Positions 41,024 to 50,802 of a stretch of 64,000 nucleotides of DNA are shown piece by piece. Below the pieces are notes generated by a model, which saw only the letters and a list, made by a program, of their open reading frames with translations, made no database searches and had not been told where the DNA came from. Source of the stretch: Caldilineaceae bacterium (GTDB taxonomy: Bacteria > Chloroflexota > Anaerolineae > Caldilineales > Caldilineaceae). Within the stretch, counting starts at the first letter, position 1, and every line of letters begins with the position of its first letter. The DNA lies in NCBI GenBank assembly GCA_022842065.1, contig JALHQH010000012.1, positions 228,612 to 292,611 of the forward strand, written 5' to 3'. A program made the translations under genes and the position numbers.

Positions 41024-44000
41024 ATGAGCCAGCTTCAGCCAACACCAACCCTGCTTTTACGTCAACCCACGGTTAGCCACGATCACGTTGCCTTTCTCTA
41101 TGCGGGTGACCTCTGGATTGCCAATCGCGATGGCAGTAGCCCGCGGCGGCTCACCGTCCACGAAGGGGTAAAATTTACGCCCATCTTCTCCCCAGATGGG
41201 CAGTGGTTGGCCTATTCATCCGGCTCCTTTGAGCGCGGCTTTGCCGTCTATGTGATTGCGGCCGGCGGTGGTTCGCCCACTCAGTTGACCTTCCACCCTG
41301 GGTCAGACATGGTCCAAGGTTGGACGCCGGATGGCGAAGCGATCCTCTTTACCTCGGCGCGCGATTCGGTTTCGCGGCGGCAGATCCGCTTTTTTACGGT
41401 AGCGCGCACGGGCGGCTTCCCCGCCCCGTTGCCGATCCCGGCGGCGGCGCGTGGCACCTATGCCCCCGATGGCAAACGCATTGCCTACACGGCCCTGCCC
41501 GAGCCCTTTCAAACCTGGAAACGCTACCGTGGTGGGCAAACCACTGCCATTTGGATCTTTGATCTGAAAACGCACGCAATCGAAGAGGTGCCCCATCCCA
41601 ATGTCAACGACGCCTATCCCTGTTGGCTTGGCGACACGCTCTACTTTCTCTCTGACCGCAACCACACGATGAATCTCTTTGCCTATGCGACTACGGGCAG
41701 AGGGCGCAAGACGGTGCGCCAACTGACCCAACACAGCGACTTTGATGTGCGCTGGGTTTCGACCGGCGGTGGCGTCGTGGTCTATGAACAGGCGGGGCGC
41801 CTTCACCTGTTTGATCCGGCAACGGCCAGCACGACGACGCTGGCTATTCAGCTTTCGACTGATCTCCCCCAGTTGCGCCCCCATTACAAGAAGGGTAACG
41901 GCTTTATCCACAGTGCCGGGTTGTCACCAAATGGGGCGCGCGCCGTCTTTGAAGCGCGCGGCGAAATCCTGACCGTCCCCGCCAAAAAGGGCGATGTGCG
42001 CAACCTGACGCGCACGCCTGCGGTCCACGAACGCTATCCGGCCTGGTCACCGGATGGCAAGCGGATCGCCTACTTCTCCGATGCCAGCGGCGAATATCAA
42101 CTGGTGCTGCGCGATCAGGCGGGCATGCAAGAAGCCCAGTTTATTGACCTGGGCGCGGCTACCTTCTTCTATCACCCCCAATGGTCACCGGATGGGCAGA
42201 AAATTCTTTACACGGACAAACGGCTCAATCTGTTTTATGTGGAGGTTGGGACGACTGATAACCGACAAGCCGTTCGGCAGGCGCAGGGCGAACCGACGAC
42301 CGACAACGTGACGACCGACGGCACGGCCACTGCTGACGTGACAGCCGACAACCAAGACCCAACGACTGAGGTGACGGCCGACCCTGCAACCGACCCTGCG
42401 ACCACAGAACCACGCGACCACGCGACCAATCACCCAATCCTCGTCGACACCGACAGCTATGATCACCCGAATCGCAGCCTGCACCCAGTCTGGTCGCCGG
42501 ACAGCAAGTGGATTGCCTATACTAAGCGGCTAGATAATCATCTGCGCGCCGTCTTCCTCTATGAACTGGCGACGGCGACCACCCATCAGATCACCGATGG
42601 AATGAGTGATGCGATTTCGGCCTGCTTTAGCCTGGATGGCAAATATCTCTTCTTTGCGGCCAGCACCAACTATGGGTTGAACACCGGTTGGCTTGACATG
42701 TCTTCCTATGATCGGCCGGTGGATCGGAATCTCTATGTGGTGGTTCTGAACAAGGATGACAATTCGCCCTTCTTCCCTGAGAGCGATGAAGAAGAAGAAA
42801 AGAAAGAAGAAAAGAAAAAGGGCGAGGAAAAGACAGCCGAGGGCACAACGGCAGCCGGCACCAAAGCCGATAATGGCAAAAATGGGGCACTGGTCAAAGT
42901 CAAGATCGATCTGGCTGATATTGATCAACGGATCCTGGCGCTGCCCTTGCCGGCGCGCGGCTACCGCTCTCTGCAGGCCGGTGACAATAACAAGCTCTTC
43001 TATCTGGAAAGTGTCTCGCGCTCGAATGGCTATACGCTGAGCAGCTACGATATTAAAGAGCGCAAAAGCGAAATTTTCTTGGATAATGTTGCGGCTTATT
43101 GGATGACCTACAATGGCAAAAAACTGCTCTACCGCAGCGCCAACAATGGCTATGCCATCGTCGAGACCAAAGAAAAACCGAAGCCTGATCATGAGCGCCT
43201 GCGCCTTGATAAGCTGGATCTCTATGTTGACCCGCGTGCCGAATGGCGGCAGATGTTTAATGAAGTGCGGCGCATTCAGCGCGACTTTTTCTATGACGCC
43301 GGTATGCATGGGGCCGATTGGGATGCGGTCTGCGCCAAGTATGAGCCGTGGCTTGATCATGTCGGCCATCGTCATGATCTGAATTTTCTCTTTGCCGAAA
43401 TGATTGGCGAACTTGTCGTCGGGCATGCCTATGTGGGCGGCGGCGACATGGATCCGATTGCCAACCCACTGGTGGGCTTGCTCGGGGCAGACTATCGGAT
43501 TGTCGACGGCTGCTATCAGATCGCGCGCATCTATCGCGGCGAGAATTGGCGGCCCGAATTACGGTCGCCGCTGACGGAGCCGGGCGTCAATATCAACGAA
43601 GGGGATTTTATCCTGGCTGTCAACGGCTGGCCCTTGCGCGCCCCGACCAACATCTTCCAACATTTTGAGTTGACCGCCGACCGGGTGACGGTGTTGACCG
43701 TTAATGCGACGCCCAGCACCGAAGGGGCGCGCAATGTGACGGTGATCCCCATCGGTAGCGAAACCGCGCTGCGCCACCTGGCCTGGGTCGAAGCGAATCG
43801 CCGCAAAGTGGCCGAGCTGACCAATGGGCGCGTCGCCTATGTCTACATGCCGGATACAGGCACCAGCGGTTACTCTGCCTTTAACCGCTACTACTTCTCC
43901 CAACTCGACAAGGAAGCGGTGATCATCGACGAACGCTTTAATGGCGGTGGTTCGGTCGCCGATTATGTGATCGATATGTTGAGTCGCCCGCTGCTCAGCC

Positions 44001-44482
44001 ACTGGGCGACGCGCGAAGGCAAGAGCTTTAGCAGCCCCAACGCCGCCATCTTTGGCCCCAAAGTCATGATCATCAATGAGTTTGCCGGCTCCGGTGGCGA
44101 TGCCCTGCCCCAATTTTTTCGCCGCCGCGGCCTGGGCCAATTGGTCGGCAAACGCACCTGGGGCGGCCTCGTCGGGATCTACGACTATCCCGCTTTGATG
44201 GATGGCGGCTTTGTCACTGCCCCCCGGCTGGCGATCTTTAACCCTGACGGTGAATGGGAAGTCGAAAACGAAGGGGTTGCCCCCGATGTCGAAGTGGAGA
44301 TGACGCCAAAGGATGTGATCGCCGGCCACGATCCGCAACTGGAAAAGGCGATTGAGTTGATCATGGCTGAGTTGGCGGCAACTACCGCCGTCCGCCGCGA
44401 ACGACCAGCCTCAGCCAATCGCGTGGGTACACCGCCTGTCGCACCGCCGCAGGGCAAGGGGCGGCGACCACGCAAGGCATAA
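41024..44482 (+). CDS. Tricorn protease homologue
   Basis: 1152 residues. Order: N-terminal beta-propeller with WD/TolB-like repeats (FSPDGQWLAYSSG, WSPDGKRIAYFSD, WSPDGQKILYTD), second propeller, C1 helical domain, PDZ domain (INEGDFILAVNGWPL) and the C-terminal serine-protease domain with NEFAGSGGDALP (nucleophile Ser near 1022) and the paired His in VVGHAYVGGG. It degrades peptides released by the proteasome or other proteases in the cytoplasm. Two low-complexity inserts interrupt the second propeller: a T/D-rich stretch at about 410-465 and an E/K-rich one near 586-612. An ATG at 40988 is possible, but it sits in the end of an inverted repeat; 41024 fits the family start. Neither has a clear ribosome site. 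Confidence 0.9.
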   Translation: MSQLQPTPTLLLRQPTVSHDHVAFLYAGDLWIANRDGSSPRRLTVHEGVKFTPIFSPDGQWLAYSSGSFERGFAVYVIAAGGGSPTQLTFHPGSDMVQGWTPDGEAILFTSARDSVSRRQIRFFTVARTGGFPAPLPIPAAARGTYAPDGKRIAYTALPEPFQTWKRYRGGQTTAIWIFDLKTHAIEEVPHPNVNDAYPCWLGDTLYFLSDRNHTMNLFAYATTGRGRKTVRQLTQHSDFDVRWVSTGGGVVVYEQAGRLHLFDPATASTTTLAIQLSTDLPQLRPHYKKGNGFIHSAGLSPNGARAVFEARGEILTVPAKKGDVRNLTRTPAVHERYPAWSPDGKRIAYFSDASGEYQLVLRDQAGMQEAQFIDLGAATFFYHPQWSPDGQKILYTDKRLNLFYVEVGTTDNRQAVRQAQGEPTTDNVTTDGTATADVTADNQDPTTEVTADPATDPATTEPRDHATNHPILVDTDSYDHPNRSLHPVWSPDSKWIAYTKRLDNHLRAVFLYELATATTHQITDGMSDAISACFSLDGKYLFFAASTNYGLNTGWLDMSSYDRPVDRNLYVVVLNKDDNSPFFPESDEEEEKKEEKKKGEEKTAEGTTAAGTKADNGKNGALVKVKIDLADIDQRILALPLPARGYRSLQAGDNNKLFYLESVSRSNGYTLSSYDIKERKSEIFLDNVAAYWMTYNGKKLLYRSANNGYAIVETKEKPKPDHERLRLDKLDLYVDPRAEWRQMFNEVRRIQRDFFYDAGMHGADWDAVCAKYEPWLDHVGHRHDLNFLFAEMIGELVVGHAYVGGGDMDPIANPLVGLLGADYRIVDGCYQIARIYRGENWRPELRSPLTEPGVNINEGDFILAVNGWPLRAPTNIFQHFELTADRVTVLTVNATPSTEGARNVTVIPIGSETALRHLAWVEANRRKVAELTNGRVAYVYMPDTGTSGYSAFNRYYFSQLDKEAVIIDERFNGGGSVADYVIDMLSRPLLSHWATREGKSFSSPNAAIFGPKVMIINEFAGSGGDALPQFFRRRGLGQLVGKRTWGGLVGIYDYPALMDGGFVTAPRLAIFNPDGEWEVENEGVAPDVEVEMTPKDVIAGHDPQLEKAIELIMAELAATTAVRRERPASANRVGTPPVAPPQGKGRRPRKA

Positions 44483-44498
44483 CCAATCCGCGCAGGCA

Positions 44499-44538
44499 CA
44501 CGCAGGCACACGAAAAATGTGCTTCGTGTGCCTGCGTG
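44499..44538. terminator. Hairpin after the tricorn gene
   Basis: 15-bp arms CACGCAGGCACACGA / TCGTGTGCCTGCGTG, 10-nt loop, 16 bp past the stop. Confidence 0.7.
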
Positions 44539-44594
44539 TTGCGTACAAGGCGACCGCGCTGGGGGCGTGGTGGCATGTTTACGCATGAGCAAAG

Positions 44595-45392
44595 CTATCG
44601 ACTGGCTGGGTCGCAGGTGCCGGTTGACTTGCCGCCTGCCGTTGCGGCTTGAGCACCTGCCACAGCATGATCAATGGGCACAATAAAGCCGGCTCGTGTT
44701 TGCTGTGGTGCAATCGGGGCGATCACTGCCCCTAGATCGCCACCCAAATCGGTTGGTTTACGGCGGAACATGCGTGTTGCATAACCAACATTGATCGTCA
44801 CAACCTCTTCGGTTGGTTTGGTATAGCCCAAAGCCGCTAGCCAGGCCAAGCTGCGTGAGCCACGCCCTGCGGCATCGACCACCAGATCCGCCTGTAGGGT
44901 TACCGCTCCTTCCAGCTGAACGCCAATCACACGGCGGCGATCCGGCGTGGCAAGCAGGTTGTGGACAGTGGCTTGGTGTAAGCTGATATTCGGCAGCGCC
45001 AATACCCGGCAGCGAATCACCGCTTCGAGTAATGGCCGCCCCAGCAAGACGCCACTGAGACCACTGGGAAATTTAGCCTTGTAGCCACCGGGCCCATACC
45101 AACGAAAGTCGCCGATCACATCACAAGGCAAGCCACCGGCAGCCACCCACTCGGCCCCAATCCCAGGCAGCAAACGCTCGATCGCTTGATGGCCGCCTGC
45201 CAATAAGCCGTGGCCATGCCGCCCCTGTGGCACCCCTTTGCGCGCTTCCACCGACAGTTGATCACGTTCGATAATGGTAACTTGGTCAAAATAAGTGCTC
45301 AAGACCCGGGCGGCTAACAAGGCGGCAATACTCCCACCGATGACAATGGCCTGTTGTTTGGTTGCGCCGTTATACTTTATTTGCGTCTGCAT
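44595..45392 (-). pseudogene. 3'-truncated FAD-dependent monooxygenase
   Basis: 265 residues, roughly the first half of a PHBH-like flavoprotein monooxygenase (usually 420-480). The dinucleotide-binding motif is VIGGSIAALLAARVL near 17-31, followed by ERDQLS and LLAGGHQAIERLLPG. The substrate-domain start is present and a second FAD motif VVDAAGRGSRS appears, but after FIVPIDH the sequence turns into unrelated low-complexity (AGAQAATAGGKSTGTCDPASR) and stops. The second GD motif and C-terminal helices are gone. Likely non-functional. Confidence 0.7.
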
Positions 45393-45618
45393 ATGATCCT
45401 TTGCCTTTCAAAAGCATGTCAGATGATTTCATTCGTCTGGAGAGGTTGTCTATCCTTATTGTGAGCGGTTAGCCCTATTCTAGCCGCAAACGGGGCGCAA
45501 TTTTTCTCAAAATCGCACTGAAATTTATCAAGGTTTGCGCCAATAAAATAACCCTGTAGGGGTCGCTCCAACAGATCTATATCATTAGCGTCACCGCGCA
45601 AGGTGAACTTTTAACCCA

Positions 45619-45661
45619 GGGGAGACCTGCCCTTCGCGCTCAGCGAAGGGCAGGTCTCCCC
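45619..45661. repeat. Palindrome at the edge of the remnant cluster
   Basis: Perfect 19-bp arms (45619-45637, 45643-45661) with the 5-nt loop GCTCA, then CCTTTT on the plus strand. It lies 8 bp before the AfsR-like fragment. Confidence 0.85.
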
Positions 45662-45668
45662 CCTTTTC

Positions 45669-46008
45669 ATGGTTTCGACCATTGCGAATGTGCTGGGCTT
45701 TACCTTTACCGGTGCCGGTGATGCCAAGGCGCAACTGCTGGCCTACCTGGCCGAGAAGGCGCTGCTCCTGGTGCTTGATAATCTAGAGCAGTTGCTGGAG
45801 AGGGTCGAGCTCTTCATTGAATTGCTCCAAATGGCCCCCGGGGTCAAGCTCTTGGTTACCTCGCGCCAGCGGCTTAATGTGACGGCCGAATGGGTGATTA
45901 CGCTGGACGGGTTAACCACCCCGCCCGCGCTGGAGCTGGCGGGGGCGCATGAATTGATAGCCTACAGCGCGGCTGATCTCTTTCTCTTCCATGCTCGGCG
46001 GGTCAATG
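45669..46008 (+). pseudogene. Fragment of an AfsR/LuxR-like STAND ATPase
   Basis: About 113 codons read as the middle of an NB-ARC ATPase: STIANVLGFTFTGAGDAKAQ, then LLLVLDNLEQLLERVELFIE, VKLLVTSRQRLNV and YSAADLFLFHARRVN. These correspond to the Walker B and sensor segments of the regulator at 24616, though the sequence is diverged from it. There is no Walker A, DNA-binding or TPR part. The homologous stretch ends abruptly at about 46008, where the antisense of another remnant begins. Confidence 0.75.
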
Positions 46009-46009
46009 T

Positions 46010-46190
46010 GATCGCCATCTTGATCAAGATCGGCATAGGCCACCGCCTGCATGTCGGCGGTGCCGAGTTGTTCGCCGCTGATGATCAACATCGCGGTCGG
46101 CGGCAGTGGCGCATTGGTTTGGGCGTGCGCAGTCAGCGATGACACCCAAAATAAGGTCATCAACATGGTGGAATAAAGTAACAGGCGCAT
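46010..46190 (-). pseudogene. N-terminal fragment of a secreted protein
   Basis: Starts MRLLLYSTMLMTLFWVSSLT, with signal cleavage likely after AHA, then PPTAMLIISGEQLGTADMQ and AVAYADLDQDGDH. At about 46009 the frame runs into the reverse of the AfsR fragment (IDPPSMEEK...). Only some 60 genuine residues survive, so the type of protein cannot be told. Confidence 0.6.
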
Positions 46191-46232
46191 GATTCAACTC
46201 CTTTTGGATAAGTTAGATTCGTGGTGACGACA

Positions 46233-46532
46233 CTACTGTTCTGTCGGCGTGACGAAGCAGGGCAAGATCACGGGGCCGCTGCTGATCAACTCGTTATTGC
46301 TTTCATTCGTTTCGGTGACCTTCTGGTAGACATCGGCGTGGGCCTCAAAACAGGGGCTACCCGGCAACTGGAAGTCGGCAACCGCGCCGATGATGTAGCT
46401 TTTCCCAGCACCCAACTGGCGGACGGCCTTGCTGTAGTTGATCGCCGGATTGGCATAGGGATTATAGGTTTGCACGGTAACTGTAAAGTGCGGCGCGGGC
46501 GCAGCCCCTTGCTTGACAACCAACAGCACGGG
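46233..46532 (-). pseudogene. C-terminal fragment of a CARDB-type secreted protein
   Basis: About 100 codons ending FVTPTEQ. The stretch GAVADFQLPGSPCFEAHADV followed by VTETNESNNELISSG is the closing part of a CARDB Ig-like module. No signal peptide or own start is present; the frame merges into the end of the ABM gene (46549). Possibly the lost partner of the signal-peptide fragment downstream. Confidence 0.6.
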
Positions 46533-46548
46533 GCCGCCCCATGACGAA

Positions 46549-46842
46549 TTAGACAGCCACCGCATCAAAGCAACGGATCGTTGGTGGGCTGTCGAGCAGA
46601 TTCATCAGTTGCGCCAAGGTGCCATTTTCGGTGCGCCAGGCTAAATATTGCTGATAGGCGTCATAACTTGCCCACTGCTCGACAAAGACAAAATTCTGGC
46701 CATCTGCCTGGTTGACATGCACGGTCAACTCCTGGCAACCGGCAAAGGCGCGTGTATCCGGCAGGGCCGCAGCCAGTAGGTTCGTCAAGGTGGCGACAGA
46801 ATCGGCCTTGGCGTGCACATCCAATAAAACTAAGGTTGTCAT
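46549..46842 (-). CDS. Antibiotic biosynthesis monooxygenase (ABM) family protein
   Basis: 97-residue ferredoxin-like dimeric alpha/beta-barrel protein: LVLLDVHAKADSVATLTNLL, CQELTVHVNQADGQNFVFVE and QWASYDAYQQYLAW. This is the ABM/YgiN pattern; members oxidise quinones or polyketides without metal or flavin, or have other small-molecule roles. The C-terminus VAV and the overlap with the following remnant are at 46549-46568. AAAAGGAG lies ahead of the start. It follows the P450 gene on the same strand after 86 bp, suggesting a shared oxidative pathway. Confidence 0.85.
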   Translation of the reverse strand: MTTLVLLDVHAKADSVATLTNLLAAALPDTRAFAGCQELTVHVNQADGQNFVFVEQWASYDAYQQYLAWRTENGTLAQLMNLLDSPPTIRCFDAVAV

Positions 46843-46928
46843 CGTGATCTCCTTTTGGATAAATTAGTTGTTACCAGCCCAACTGCTTTTAGGCGGATTG
46901 TTTGATCAAAGGCTGTTCCTGGCTAGCC

Positions 46929-48332
46929 TTAGCTGCGCTGCCGACACTCCACAATCACCTGGCCCTTTGGCTTGAGGGTCGCCGCCAACTGCGCCTGGGG
47001 CAGCTCCTTGGCCAAGGGCGTCAGCGTGAACTGTTGCAAGATGGTGGCGAGAATCATCTGCCCTTCCAGCATGGCAAAGTCGCGGCCGATACAGAGCCGT
47101 TGCCCGGCGCCAAAGGGTATCCAGGCGAAGGGATGGCGACCACTGCTGCGCTCGGGGCTGAAGCGCTCCGGGGCAAATTTGGTCGGCTCGTCCCAGCAGG
47201 CGGGGTGGTGATGGTACATGTAGATCGGCAGCACCACCATCGCCCCGGCAGGGATCTTGTACCCGCCAATCTCATCATCGGCGACGGCAGTGCGCGGCAA
47301 CCAGGAAGCTGGCGGACGCAGACGCATGACCTCTTGCATCACCATGCGCGTATAACTAAGTTGGCTGACATTGGCAAAGGTAACCGGTTGACCACCCAGG
47401 ACCGTGTCGATTTCGGCTTGCAGCTTTTGGAGGCAGTTCGCATCATGCAAGATGAAGGGCAACGCCCAGGTCAGCGCCACTGACGTTGTCTCATAGCCGG
47501 CCAGGAAGATGGTGATCGCTTCATCGCGGATCTGCTGGTTGGTCATGCCTTCGCCCGTCTCCTCATCGACCAGGGTGAGCATCATCGAGATCAGGTTGTC
47601 CGCATAGTCACCGGCGGCAATGGCTTGGCGACTGCGTTCGATCACCTTGTAGACCACAGCATCAATCTGTGTAATCGCCGCCCGGAAGCGCCGTTCACGG
47701 CCGGCAAAGAGCCACTGGGGCAGGCTGCGCGTGATCATCGCCGGCATGGTGTAGTTAACGGCATAGGTGAGGGCGTCACTCACTTGTGCAATCTCGCCGG
47801 CTTCGAGGGAGCCGCCAAACATGGTGCGGGTGATCACGCGCATGGTCATGTCGGCAAAGGCTTTGCCCAGATCCAGCGTTTGCGTACCGGTGGTGGGCCA
47901 TTGCGTGAGCGCTTCGGTGACGGCTTCACTCATGAGCTTGGTGAGCGCAGCCAGCCGTTGGCGATGAAATTGCGGTTGTAACATGCGGCGTTGGCGCAGC
48001 CAATAGTCGCCTTCACTGACGACCAAGCCGTTGCCGAGCAACTCGCGGATGATCTCCCAGAATTTACCCCCTTTGCGGTAGTTGCGCGCATTGTCCCGAA
48101 AGACATGTTGGGCGTGATCAGGGTGGTTCAGCACGATGGCTTTGAGTGTGCCAATGTTCAGCGTGTACATGTCGCCGTAGCGCTGTTGGGCATCCAGTAA
48201 AAAGTCGATCTGTTGACGCACGAGCGCCGGCAGTTCGCCGATCAGCGGCCAGCCGGCGGTCATGGGCGGCTGGGGGGCAGTTTTCGACTGGGCCAGGAAC
48301 GAATCGGTTGGTTTGTTGATGAGCGTTGTCAT
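46929..48332 (-). CDS. Cytochrome P450
   Basis: 467-residue haem-thiolate monooxygenase. The I-helix is AGYETTSVALTW, the K-helix ExxR is EVMRLRPP, and the haem loop FGAGQRLCIGRDFAMLEGQM carries the axial Cys. The N-terminal PPMTAGWPLIGELPALVRQQ and length resemble soluble CYP102/CYP110-like fatty-acid or terpene hydroxylases. No reductase is fused or near. Substrate unknown. It is divergent from the ABC exporter, the 486-bp gap between them holding one good plus-strand promoter. Confidence 0.95.
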   Translation of the reverse strand: MTTLINKPTDSFLAQSKTAPQPPMTAGWPLIGELPALVRQQIDFLLDAQQRYGDMYTLNIGTLKAIVLNHPDHAQHVFRDNARNYRKGGKFWEIIRELLGNGLVVSEGDYWLRQRRMLQPQFHRQRLAALTKLMSEAVTEALTQWPTTGTQTLDLGKAFADMTMRVITRTMFGGSLEAGEIAQVSDALTYAVNYTMPAMITRSLPQWLFAGRERRFRAAITQIDAVVYKVIERSRQAIAAGDYADNLISMMLTLVDEETGEGMTNQQIRDEAITIFLAGYETTSVALTWALPFILHDANCLQKLQAEIDTVLGGQPVTFANVSQLSYTRMVMQEVMRLRPPASWLPRTAVADDEIGGYKIPAGAMVVLPIYMYHHHPACWDEPTKFAPERFSPERSSGRHPFAWIPFGAGQRLCIGRDFAMLEGQMILATILQQFTLTPLAKELPQAQLAATLKPKGQVIVECRQRS

Positions 48333-48748
48333 TAGTTATCTCCACTATCCTATAAATTGTCGTCAGCTTTTTCACTGTATCGTTGGCGCTGTCATCGTTA
48401 ACCATGTCGGCGGGGCGAAAAATTCTCAACCATCGCCTCAAAATTCTCAAGACAAAGATAGCATGGGGTAGCCGGCGGTGATGCCTCACGAAACGGGGAC
48501 CATGCATCACGCACCCGCCGACAGCCTTGATTAGCGATGAAATCTATTTCGCCACCCGCTCGCACCGACACCCAAAGGATACCCACTATTCCGGTGTATG
48601 GAGCCGGGGAGTGGACAATCCCCTTAGCGCGTGGTGCATAATTAATGACACGAACAAAAGACCAAAAGCTTGCTACAGGTAAGCCCTTTGCCCCAGTCAT
48701 GCACCTGGCAGGCTCGCGCGGAAACGCGCCTGATTCGCCAAACCCTGG
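48333..48748. other. Gap between P450 and ABC exporter
   Basis: No convincing gene. A 12-bp direct repeat (CAAAATTCTCAA-like, AAAATTCTCAACC and AAAATTCTCAAGA) lies at 48418-48451 upstream of the P450. No clear P450 promoter was found. Confidence 0.4.
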
Positions 48749-48777
48749 TTGCCAAAAATAGGGGATGGTCGTACAAT
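48749..48777 (+). promoter_or_regulatory. Promoter of the ABC exporter gene
   Basis: TTGCCA (48749-48754), 17 bp, TACAAT (48772-48777), 42 bp ahead of the start at 48819. Confidence 0.7.
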
Positions 48778-48818
48778 GGCAGACAACCTTACTGTAACCT
48801 TGAAGCTGAAAGTCTGCT

Positions 48819-50636
48819 ATGTCCACCCTACTACGCACTTTGATCAAACCCGTTGAGCTAACTGACATTGACGCGGCCCCGCCGATGCGCGCGACTCTGG
48901 GCCGGCTCTTCACCTATCTGCGCCCCTATCGCAGCCGCATGTTCTGGACGCTCTTGATCTATGTGGTCTGTGTAACGATCACCCAGCTCTATCCCTTTAT
49001 CGACCGCATCTTGATCGATGATCATATCGCCACCGGCAATCGCGAAGGCTTTTTACCCTTGCTGGGCTTGGCCGCGGTCTTACATGCGTTAGCCTGGGCG
49101 GGCGTGTTGATTCGCTCCTTGCTGATCCAGCGCATTAGCTTGGGGATTCTGGTTGATCTGCGCCGCCAACTCTTTCACCATGTGGTGGAGCTCTCCTTCA
49201 CCTTTCACGAGCGCGAGCCGGTGGGCAAGACGATGACCCGCTTTATCGGCGACGCCAACACGCTCAACGACTTTCTCACCAACCAGATGGCGAACGTGGT
49301 CAACGATGTCATGTCGGGGATCATCGTGATCGCGCTGATGACCGCGATCAACCCCGGCCTCACGGTGATTGCGCTCTTTATGTTGCCGATTCTAAGCTTG
49401 ATTGGGATTTTTATGCGCCCCCGCCTTTACAATGGCTGGGAACGGGTGCGCGAAAACTCGACCCGCTTTAACATCTTTCTGGCCGAAAATATTGCCGGGA
49501 TGCGGGTGATCCAGGCCTTTACCCGTGAACAGGTCAACCTCGGCCATTTCAACCAGGCCAACGGCCGCGTGGTCACCGAATGGATGAAGGTGATCAGCCT
49601 GCAAGCCTGGTTTTCACCGCTGGTGGAGATTACGCGTAACGCCGCGTTGGTGATTGTGCTCTATGTCGCGGCGAATGGGCTGGGATTGGGTGGCACGGCG
49701 CTCACCGTCGGGACGCTGGTCGCCTTTATGGCCTATATTAACAACTTGTGGACGCCGATCAGCACGTTGACCAACATGTATGTGGTAATGCAAGCCGCGT
49801 TGGCCTCGGCCAGTAAGGTCTTTCAACTGCTTGATACCCGTCCCACCATCACCGATGCACCCGACGCGATTTCCTTGCCACGCGTGGAGGGCGAAGTCAT
49901 CTTTGACCATGTCGAATTTAGCTATAATATTGCCAATCCCAGCACACGACCGGTCCTGCATGATATCAATCTGCGTATTGAACCAGGGCAATTAGTGGCA
50001 TTGGTTGGACAGACGGGCAGCGGTAAAACAACGATTGCTTCACTGCTCTGTCGTTTTTATGATGTGCTCGGCGGCAGCATTACGATTGACGGCTACGATG
50101 TACGCAAGGTGACTCAAAAATCCCTGCGCTCGCAGATCGGGGTGGTGCTGCAAGAGCCTTTTATCTTTTCCGACACCATCGCCAACAACATCCGTTATGG
50201 TCGCCCGGATGCCACGCTCGAACAGGTGATGGAGGCGGCCAAATTAGCGAATTGCCATGACTTTATCATGAAGCTCACCGACGGCTACGAGACCCTGGCC
50301 CAGGAGCGTGGCTCCCAATTTAGTATTGGCCAACGCCAACTGCTCTCGATCGCCCGTGCCATTCTCTCCGACCCGCGCATCCTCGTGCTCGATGAGGCCA
50401 CTTCCGCCGTAGACACCGAAACCGAAGCGTTGATCCAAGATGCCTTTGCCAAACTGATGAGCAACCGCACCGCGATTGTCGTCGCCCACCGCCTCTCCAC
50501 CATTCGCAAAGCCGATCAGATCGTCGTGCTCAAGGGCGGGGAAATCCAAGAGCTTGGCAATCACGCCACGCTGGTCAACCGGCCCGATGGCTATTATGCG
50601 GCCCTGGTTAAAGCACAGGCGAGCGGAGGCCATTAG
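48819..50636 (+). CDS. ABC exporter, fused membrane and ATPase domains
   Basis: 605 residues with six membrane helices in the first 320 (FWTLLIYVVCVTITQLYPF at the start), then a nucleotide-binding domain with Walker A GQTGSGKTT near 392, Q-loop LQEPF, signature FSIGQRQLLSIARA (LSGGQ changed to FSIGQ), Walker B ILVLDEATSAVD and H-loop VVAHRL. This is the MsbA/LmrA/multidrug class, acting as homodimer or with a partner. No partner half is adjacent. Substrate could be a lipid or drug. A palindromic REP-like repeat follows. Confidence 0.95.
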   Translation: MSTLLRTLIKPVELTDIDAAPPMRATLGRLFTYLRPYRSRMFWTLLIYVVCVTITQLYPFIDRILIDDHIATGNREGFLPLLGLAAVLHALAWAGVLIRSLLIQRISLGILVDLRRQLFHHVVELSFTFHEREPVGKTMTRFIGDANTLNDFLTNQMANVVNDVMSGIIVIALMTAINPGLTVIALFMLPILSLIGIFMRPRLYNGWERVRENSTRFNIFLAENIAGMRVIQAFTREQVNLGHFNQANGRVVTEWMKVISLQAWFSPLVEITRNAALVIVLYVAANGLGLGGTALTVGTLVAFMAYINNLWTPISTLTNMYVVMQAALASASKVFQLLDTRPTITDAPDAISLPRVEGEVIFDHVEFSYNIANPSTRPVLHDINLRIEPGQLVALVGQTGSGKTTIASLLCRFYDVLGGSITIDGYDVRKVTQKSLRSQIGVVLQEPFIFSDTIANNIRYGRPDATLEQVMEAAKLANCHDFIMKLTDGYETLAQERGSQFSIGQRQLLSIARAILSDPRILVLDEATSAVDTETEALIQDAFAKLMSNRTAIVVAHRLSTIRKADQIVVLKGGEIQELGNHATLVNRPDGYYAALVKAQASGGH

Positions 50637-50689
50637 ACAACTGCCATCATTCATTTCTAAAACAACCCCAATGGTAACTTACAAGCCAC

Positions 50690-50779
50690 CCCTCCCTAAC
50701 CCTCCCCTGCTAAGGGAGGGGATCTAGCTGGGAGACCCAGGTTCCCTTCCCAAACCGGGGAGGGTTAGGGAGGGGTTAG
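50690..50779. repeat. REP-like repeat of the CCCTAACCCTCCC type
   Basis: Nearly identical to 15011-15096. Contains CTAACCCTCCCCTGC and AAGGGAGGGGATCTAGCTGG and a complementary GGGGAGGGTTAGGG end, so it folds on itself. Between the ABC exporter and mobA. Confidence 0.85.
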
Positions 50780-50802
50780 TCGTTACCCAATGTAGGATCG
50801 AT

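Noticed and set aside
48398..48913. 171-codon minus-strand open frame across the P450/ABC gap
   Set aside because: It overlaps the ABC exporter start and its promoter, has no motif and no ribosome site.
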